Assembly: GCA_902729315.2 (NCBI GenBank)
Contig: LR746279.1
Location: 820,001-884,000, forward strand
Length of the DNA: 64,000 nucleotides
Source of the DNA: Spirodela intermedia
Taxonomy: Eukaryota; Streptophyta; Magnoliopsida; Alismatales; Araceae
Direction of reading: 5' to 3'
In this document: one piece after another, positions 56,869 to 64,000 of the stretch
How the letters are laid out: each line of letters opens with the position of its first letter
How positions within the stretch are numbered: position 1 is the first letter of the stretch
Notes under the pieces: generated by a model
Seen by the model: the letters and a program-made list of their open reading frames with translations, nothing else
Databases searched by the model: none
What the model was told of the DNA's origin: nothing
Position numbers and translations under genes: made by a program

Positions 56869-59800
56869 ATGCCGATGGGAGGTACGCATGAGCACCAGCG
56901 GCAGTGTGTTCCGTGGAGGAGGCCGCCATGGAGGAGCACGTTGATTGCGCAGGTTCTGCTCTTCGTTGCGCTTTATGGTGCGCTCAGCATTGGGAGGACT
57001 CAGATGCCTCGAAGCGGAGACGAGGAGAGCGGCTACATAAGTATGACAAGCAGACACCGCGACCTGTACTTCATTAGCGTGGGGGGAGGCTCGAGACCTC
57101 GCGACCAGCAGATGCAGCTCCTCCGGCAGGTCTAAGCTCCTCGGACTTGTATTACTATTTATGTGTTTCTGATATGAGATGTATGATTCTCAGTCTCGTT
57201 TCGTTTATTTTAGTTTAGTTGACTTTCAAATATCTTCTGATTTCCGGCAGGAGACTCTTTTCTGCTTTAATTGCTGCTTTCTTTTGGTATAGTGGGTTTT
57301 GACACTTTCCTCCTTTTTTTTCTTTTCTGAGTAAGATGGAAAACATTGCGAGAACGTTCAAAGTGGAGTTCGTAGTGAATCTCAGTGAGCTGGGGAAGAA
57401 GGATCCACTCGTACAGAATGTAAGCTCTCCATTTCAAGCATTCAGAGATTCTGAATCTGAAAGGCTTTTTTGATGATTATCTATGGCGTGCCTGGTGAAA
57501 ATCAAAACCGCACACAATCTAATCTCTTAGTCAAATATTTTGGGTTGAATTCTTTGCTATTATCTGCTTGTGCATAATAATCACGCATATCTAGATGAAA
57601 TCATACATTGAAACCGAAACGTACCATGTAATCGAATATCATGGATCTAATGTTTTATTACGGACTAAATAATATGGATTTTATGCCTAATAGTTACAGG
57701 GGATCCAGTAGAAATTATAGATAATAACGGAACTAATTACCTTATCACATATTATATATTGGGTTTTTAAACAATTGCAATTTTGTCCTTCCAGGTCTCA
57801 TTTTATTTCCCACATCTGAGGGTTCCGTGGTAAGTCACTCCCTTGCCAAGGAGAGCCTAACGTTTCCTTTGAATCAGATTCTCAACCCATGCTCATAAGA
57901 ACGAGAAAACTTGTGCTTCTTCGGTCTTAAATAGGCATGTATGGCTTGCTTTTAGGTATGCTACTTCAGTTTCATCAGAAAGAGGAAGTGCTTGTTTCTT
58001 GAGGAAAATTAAATCGCCTCGCGGCCACACATTAGATCTCATCGGATTGGATACCGGATTGTGGCAGGTAACCAATCAACCAACAAATATGCTGGTATAC
58101 TATACTAAATCTTATTTTCTCTGGATGTCATAGTTTTTTTTCGTGGTGAAGTCCCATAAAAGGAATTCAGTCATATGTAGCGCAGCTTTTTCTCTGACTG
58201 TAGATAATATACGGCCAGTTTTTCGCAAAAAAAATCATTGAAGGAGGAGATGATGGCCATGTTCTTCCCCATGTTCCTTGTATCCAAAGTTTTCCATAAG
58301 AAGCTAACATCATAATGGAATTTCAAAGTATTTTGCAAAACACAATCTCTATGATGTTTACGTTGAAGATCTGAGTAAATGACGATGAAACAGGACCTTC
58401 GTGTGACGATAAAACTTCCTTGGTGTATCTACTATTTTACTATTCATTATGTTAATTCCGATTATTTTATGCCCGATTGCCACAAACATACATGTACAAG
58501 AAATAAAACGAATTAACCCCATTTAGATGTTGGTATTTTTATTTTTTCGTTTTATCTTTTTTTATACATAAAATAAATTGACCCAAGATCTTCTAATCTC
58601 CCCTCAAAATGATTAGGAATCAGGCCCGGGCAGTCCAGGCTAAATTCCACAATCCTTGTTGATTACTAAATATTAATGAATATTCCAATGATTATCACCT
58701 CTCGTGCTACAAACTTAAACTCGGGAGAGTTTTGCTTTTTCTGGCTCCAAGAGTTTTATATCATAATCATACACTCATTATCTCTCTAGAATCCACTGGG
58801 TTGTTGTCCAAAGTGACCAAAATACCCTGAATTTAATATCGAATAACCTCTATAAAAATATTAAATAAAAATGATCTGCCTACTAGAAAACTTTTAAACT
58901 ACCTGCCACAAGACCAAACAAAAGTGCTATTTTATTCTCTATTTTTTTTATGCAGAAGCTACATATTTACCTGCAGTGGTACCTTGAAATTTTTTTGGCC
59001 TCCATTTCGCATAAGATTTCAGGTTATTTTTATTTTATTTTATTTCCTAAAACGGAAATTATTGTGGATCTCTATTTCTGAGAATGAGTAAGATTAATCA
59101 ACCATAGTGAAATAAGTCATCTTCCATCATTGCTTCTCACAAGTGATTTTCTTGGGAACTTGAAGGCTTCTTCGTGCAGTGAAGATCTAATGAAGCAACA
59201 GCGTTGGCTTGCCAGAACTTTAGCAGCGATAGACAGCACCTGGTATGGAACGAATTTCTTGATCGGTTTTTTTTCCCATTTTTTTTTCTTGAATTGGAAA
59301 TAAAATAAAATCCACCTTCTTTTCTCTTGATTTCAGTTCATGTCGGAAACATTCTCCCCCCCCCTCTGTTTCCACCTTCTTGGATCATTCCTGTTTGGGA
59401 AATGAACCCATATCCCAACCACCATATAATCAGATGATTTCCGTACCACTTTGGTCAGCGGATCTGTTCTGGGCCAGAATCACATCGAAGATTTCCACAG
59501 CTTTGAGCTCATTTTTGGTTCATCCAGGCGCGTGGTGGTTGGCTTCCACTCGCTGGCCGCAGGCTGCGGAGAAGGGCATGCGGCAGAGAAGACGACGAGC
59601 TCCTACCAGCGCAGCCTGCGTCAGCTCCTCTTGGAGAACAGAGTGGTAAGCCGGAGATGCCGCCTGTGGGCCCTTGCGAGGCTTCCATGGAACCTTACTC
59701 GGCTTTTCTTCTCTTCAGAATGTTTACCTGAGCGGCCAGTGCTGTGGCGGTGATCGTCCCCCTCAATCGGGTCTCTCGTTCATCCATAGCTGCGGTTCCC

Positions 59801-60105
59801 ACAGCCCATACAGGTCAACCCCTCGCGCTGAAATTTCTCCATAAGTCGCGTTTCTGAATGCTCTCTTCTTCTTCTTCAGAGGAACTGGCGACGGTTTTCA
59901 TCTCCATGGGTTCAGCCCGTTGAAAATCGTGAGTCAACCCGCCACTCATGGCAGAAATACATGTATATTTTTTTCTCTTGTGATTCTGCCCCTCTCATGG
60001 TCGGCGGGGATGGGTTTCTGTGGCCAGGAATCCTACTTCATCGACTCAAACGGCGATATAACTTCCAGATCCAGAGTTCACCAGTGGGGAAGGGAGGTCG
60101 CGTGA
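56869..60105 (+). CDS. Membrane-anchored purple-acid-phosphatase-like protein, probable pseudoenzyme
   Basis: Nine exons (56869-57129, 57336-57419, 57795-57829, 57956-58067, 59166-59242, 59528-59645, 59719-59813, 59880-59928, 60028-60105), all phases consistent, give 302 residues. One N-terminal membrane helix (STLIAQVLLFVALYGALSIG) is followed by a lumenal domain starting DLYFISVGGG. The fold order resembles small purple acid phosphatases: FVVNISELGKKDP stands where the GDNFY motif should be, VPWYATSVSS where PWYxxxGNHD should be, then LIGLDTGL, QRWLARTLAAIDSTWRVVVGFHSL, VYLSGQCCGG where GHDH should be, and FIDSNGDITSRSRVHQWGRE. Thus nearly all metal ligands appear to be missing. I recall plant relatives beginning YFISVGGGFRPLKQQTHLL, so the family seems conserved. 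Its function is unknown to me. The start could also be the ATG at 56875. TGGGCC-type motifs lie about 380 bp upstream. Confidence 0.75.
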
Positions 60106-60881
60106 TCCATCATCATCTACCCATCACCAAGGGTTCGGATCATCTCTCCCTTCTTGCTCCTCCATCCTCCTAGGGTTTTAGGATTCCTCAGCAGCCCTCC
60201 CTGATGTCGGTGGCTGTTCTTGAGGGGATCTGCCCTCAGCAGCCCACCGCCCTTCACTTAGAGCACGTCTCATTAGGGTTTCGTGATCCATCGGTGGATT
60301 AGGGTCTGTCCTTATTTTCTTATCCTTCATTCGTGTCTGATCAAGATTGGATTTCGTCAAGTCGTCTCCCAATAAGGTCTCGATAGGATCTAACCCTAGT
60401 CTCATGAATACCCACGTGGCGTCCTCTCTTTCTCTCTGTCTCTCTCTCTCCTCGCCCGTTCTCTGGTTCAAAAAGGACCTCAGATTCTCCGTAGGGGATG
60501 CCCAGGTCGGCATCATTGCGCCATTTGATCATGAGTGCCCATCCCCAACCTCCCCTGCCACTCAGAGAGAGAGGGGGGGGCCGGGCCGGGGAAAAACGGC
60601 CTGGGCCGAGTTCTCGGGTTAAACGCCCCGTTGACGGACACAACTATTAATCTCTCAGTCTCTCTTGCTCACTCACTCGTTCTGTCTGTGTTTCAGCAAA
60701 GAGCCAAAAGACCAATAACGGAGACCAGAACGTGGCAGAAAACCCAGAAACAGAAGAGAACACGTGACGGCCAGTTTTAACGTCTCTCTTCCGTCATCCC
60801 CTTCGCCACTCAAACAAGCAGGAAACAGGAAGAGTAGCAGCGAGCAAGCCACAGAGAGAGAGACAGACAGCGGGAGAGGAA
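60106..60881. promoter_or_regulatory. Intergenic region and promoter of the Pro-X carboxypeptidase gene
   Basis: It contains a plus-strand CTAGGGTTTTAGG telobox-like motif at 60171, AGGGTTTCGTGA at 60274, CT-rich tracts (60424-60450, 60655-60690), a G-run at 60571 and GGCCTGGGCC at 60598. No gene is supported; the two antisense frames reflect CT-rich composition. Confidence 0.5.
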
Positions 60882-61750
60882 ATGCTGGCGCCTGCAACCC
60901 TCGTCGTCCTCCTCCTCGCCGTCTTCCCAGGGCAAGGGGAGACCAGCCCAGCGGCGGCGCCGCCGCTGGCCTCCTTCCCAAGAGCGCCACCGCCTGCGCC
61001 GGCACAGGCGGAGTCGGGGGCGGAGAAGACCCAGGCGGCGGCCTACACGACACACTTCTTCCCCCAGCAGCTCGACCACTTCACCTTCCGGCCCGCTGCG
61101 TCGAGAATCTTCCACCAGAAGTACCTCGTCAACGACCGCCACTGGGACCGCCGCAGCGCCGCTCCCATCTTCGTCTACACCGGCAACGAGGGCAACATCG
61201 AGTGGTTCGCAGAGAATACCGGCTTCCTCCTCGACATCGCCCCCAAGTTCCGGGCCATGCTGGTCTTCATCGAGGTGAGCTCCTCTCATGGCGCAACAAG
61301 CCGATGGAGGCTTCTTTTCTGAACTGGAGCGACTGGTTTCAGCATAGATTCTACGGCGGCTCCAAGCCCTTCGGGAAGGACTTGTACAGATCGCCGGAGG
61401 AGCTCGGATACCTGAGCTCGGCGCAGGCGCTGGCGGACTTCGCCGTCCTCATCAGGAGCTTGAAGAAGAACCTGACGGCGGAGGCCTCACCGGTGGTTGT
61501 CTTCGGCGGCTCCTACGGCGGAAGTGAGGAGCCTCTGATTCTTTCTTCTGTTTCCTCGCCTCTTTCTCTCTCTACATCTCTTTCTCTCTCTCTCAATTTC
61601 AGTGCTGGCGGCGTGGTTCAGGCTAAAATATCCCCACATAGCCATTGGGGCTGTGGCTTCGTCGGCTCCCATCCTGTATTTTGATGATATAACTCCGTCC
61701 AGCAGCTTCTACGATGGCGTCTCAGAGGACTTCAAGGTACATCGATAGTC

Positions 61751-61784
<34 letters not shown>

Positions 61785-62196
61785 AATCTAATGCCTCTCT
61801 CTGCATCAATCTCTAAAAGGGTGAAAGCTCGAACTGCTTCGAGGTCATAAAGGGTAGCTGGGAGGAGCTGCTGGCGAAATCCTACCAGAAGGAAGGCATG
61901 GCGGAGATCAGCAAGATGTTCAAACCCTGCAAGTACGGAACACCCTCTCTCTCTCTCTCTCTCTCTCCCTTGTTTTCTGAGACAAGTCAAGTTAAGGTAG
62001 AACAAGGGGTTACAGAGATTTCGAAGTTCTGACATGACCAATGGCTGCTGCTGCGTTGCTGCAGGCCTCTTCACTCCGTCTACTCAGCTCGGGACTGGCT
62101 CTGGTCGGCCTTCGTCTACACCGCCATGGTGGACTATCCTACTCCGGCCAACTTCATGAAACCCCTCCCCGCCTACCCCGTCAAAAAGGTTACCTG

Positions 62197-62247
<51 letters not shown>

Positions 62248-62419
62248 ATTTTTCTGTGTACAGATGTGCAAGATCATCGATGGGTTGCCGGCGGGGATGG
62301 ACAGGCTGAGCAAGGCCATTGCGGCGGCGAGCTTATACTACAACTACACTGGCTCTGCGAAATGCTTCCAGATTGAGAACGAGACCGACGCTCATGGTCT
62401 CCACGGCTGGAGTTGGCAG

Positions 62420-62456
<37 letters not shown>

Positions 62457-63769
62457 TGGCGGTGGTGGGATGTGACGGGAGGAGGTCTCCTCTGCGCAGA
62501 CCTGCACGGAGATGGTGATGCCGATGAGCTCATCCAACGGAAGCATGTTCCCGGCGTTTGCCTACGACTACGCGGAGTTCGCTGCCTCCTGCAACGGGAC
62601 TTATGGGGTCTCGCCGAGGCCTCACTGGATCACCACCGAGTACGGCGGTGAGGTGGGCCACCCCTCTTCTCTCTCCTCTTCTCTCTTCTTGTCTCCTCGT
62701 CTCTTCTTCTATCTCGTTCTGCTTCCGCATCTGGTTCCTGTGTGGGCAGAGGATCGAGAGGGTACTGAAGAGATTCGGGAGCAACATCGTCTTCTCCAAC
62801 GGGATGAGGGATCCCTGGAGCAGAGGAGGGTGAGCCCACGCCCTTCTTCCCGGTCCTTCCTCTTCTCTCTCCTCCTTGACCTTCGGCTGGTCCTCTATGC
62901 AGCGTCCTCAGGAATATCTCCGCCACCGTTGTCGCTCTCGTAACCGAGAAGGGTAACCTCTCTCTCCTCTCCTTCATCTCTCCTTCCTCTCGCTCTCTCT
63001 CTCTCTCTCTATCTATCTAACTCTCTCCTCTCCATCTGTCTATCTATCTAACTCTCTCCTCTCCATCTGTCTATCTCTCTATTTTTTTCTCTCATTCTTT
63101 CCCTCTATCTATATCTCTCTCTCTCTCTCTCGCTATCTGACTCTCTCCCGTCCATCATCTCTCTTTCTCCCTCTCTCCCTCTCTCCCTCTCTCCATCTCT
63201 CTCTTTCTCTCCCTCTATCTATATACCTATCTCTCTCTCTCTCTCTCTAACTCTCTATTTATCTCTCTGTCTCTCTCTGTCTCTCTATTTATTTCTCTCT
63301 AACTCTCTATTTCTCTCTGTGTCTCTGTCTCTCTATTTATCTCTCTTATCTCTCAATTTATATCTCTTTCTATCTATTTATCTATCCATTTCTCTCTCTC
63401 TCTCTATTTATCTCTTTCTCTCTCTCTCTCTATTTATCTCTTTCTCTCTCTCTCTTATCTATCTATTTATCTCTCTCTCTATCTATCTATTTATCTATCT
63501 CTCTCTCTCTTATCTATCTATTTATCTCTCTCTATCAGTCTATTTATCTCTCTCATCTATCTATTTATCTCTCTCTCTTTCTACCTATTTATCTCTCTCT
63601 CTCTCTCGCTGACTATTGATCGCGTATCTTTCTCTCTATATACGTGGCAGGGGCGCATCACGTGGACTTTCGATCCGCCACTGAAGGCGACCCGGAATGG
63701 CTGACTCAGTTAAGGAGCCAAGAAGTGGGAATCCTTCAGAAATGGATCGACGAGTACCGACTCGGGTGA
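60882..63769 (+). CDS. Lysosomal Pro-X carboxypeptidase-like serine protease (peptidase family S28)
   Basis: Ten exons (60882-61274, 61343-61523, 61603-61736, 61820-61932, 62065-62188, 62264-62419, 62500-62652, 62750-62829, 62903-62952, 63651-63769) join in phase to 500 residues. A signal peptide ([18 protein letters not shown]) and a Pro/Ala-rich propeptide lead to the S28 start [13 protein letters not shown]. The catalytic triad is visible: Ser188 in GGSYGG, Asp439 in NGMRDPWS and His464/465 in [25 protein letters not shown] and [12 protein letters not shown] are classic family motifs. These enzymes remove a C-terminal residue after proline in vacuoles or the secretory route. Several introns are dominated by (CT)n on the sense strand; intron 9 (698 bp) is almost all CT and TATC repeats. 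Confidence 0.96.
62953..63650 (+). repeat. Long (CT)n/(TATC)n low-complexity intron
   Basis: Intron 9 of the Pro-X carboxypeptidase gene is made of CTCTCT, CTATCTAT and TTTATCTC blocks from about 62958 to 63606, then a short unique stretch and the acceptor TACGTGGCAG at 63641-63650. A 97-codon Ser/Leu/Tyr frame here is a repeat artefact. Confidence 0.97.
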
Positions 63770-64000
63770 CCTGCCCGAGTTCTGACTCGGGCTCTCTCTC
63801 TCTCTCTATCCCTGTCTCTCTCTATCTCTCTATCTCACTGAATGGGAGTGTGAACGCATGTGTTGGGGAATAATTAAATGAAAATAAAAGGTAAAGCTAT
63901 AATAGAAAGACTGCTCGTCACCTAGGAAGGGGCGTTGACGAATCAGTCAGGATTGATTGATCCAGATAGATCCTCTTCATCGGGCTTTAAAAAACTGGGC
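63770..64000. other. 3' region of the Pro-X carboxypeptidase gene
   Basis: CT-rich 3' UTR (63788-63835) with an AATAAAAG polyadenylation-like signal at about 63882. The rest is featureless to the window end. Confidence 0.55.

Noticed and set aside
56480-56944. Overlapping frames upstream of the phosphatase-like gene as separate genes
   Set aside because: GC-rich leader sequence; no frame shows domains or splice continuity with conserved sequence.

Overview
The window is nuclear DNA from a flowering plant. Nearly all genes have GT..AG introns and plant-specific families dominate: a phytocyanin, a trichome birefringence-like protein, WRKY and bHLH factors, a POLAR-like protein and a DOMON/cytochrome b561 protein. 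There is a eukaryotic tRNA-Ala and a decayed Ty3/gypsy retrotransposon. GC-rich first exons and abundant (GA)n/(CT)n runs would fit a monocot or other non-eudicot, but the sequence does not settle this. The splice models below were built by hand. For every multi-exon gene the exon phases match and the joined frame is open. No cDNA was available.

Layout, left to right: the 3' end of an MRS2-type Mg2+ transporter (3-200, +); a GA-rich minisatellite; an early nodulin-like phytocyanin (1017-1646, -); tRNA-Ala(AGC) (1963-2035, +); a trichome birefringence-like gene (2581-5144, -) head to head with PSMD9/Nas2 (5563-9305, +); a group I WRKY (9658-12121, -); a POLAR-like polarity gene (13817-14848, +); a bHLH of the UNE12/LRL type (15550-17626, +); a PDS5C-like cohesin factor spread over 10.8 kb (17904-28697, -); and an SDF2-like MIR protein (30552-34419, +). 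Next is a retrotransposon block (about 34.9-38.6 kb): a 5'-truncated, decayed gypsy element on the minus strand, split by a younger 1.3-kb solo-LTR-like insertion with a 5-bp target duplication. The right part holds RTF2 (39128-40180, +), CAF1 deadenylase (41908-42735, +), a repeat-rich spacer with a foldback hairpin, TRAPPC5 (45506-50965, -), an intronless DM13/DOMON/cytochrome b561 gene (51866-54601, +), a membrane-anchored purple-acid-phosphatase-like protein that appears to have lost its metal ligands (56869-60105, +), and a Pro-X carboxypeptidase (60882-63769, +).

The genes do not form a pathway; this is an ordinary gene-dense chromosomal segment of mostly housekeeping and regulatory genes. 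Several promoters carry TGGGCC (site II) motifs, some amplified by short tandem duplication. CT-rich microsatellites sit on the sense strand of introns in at least three genes. I saw no obvious undescribed multi-gene system. The best leads are the phosphatase-like pseudoenzyme, the foldback hairpin, the nested LTR insertion and the duplicated TGGGCC promoters.
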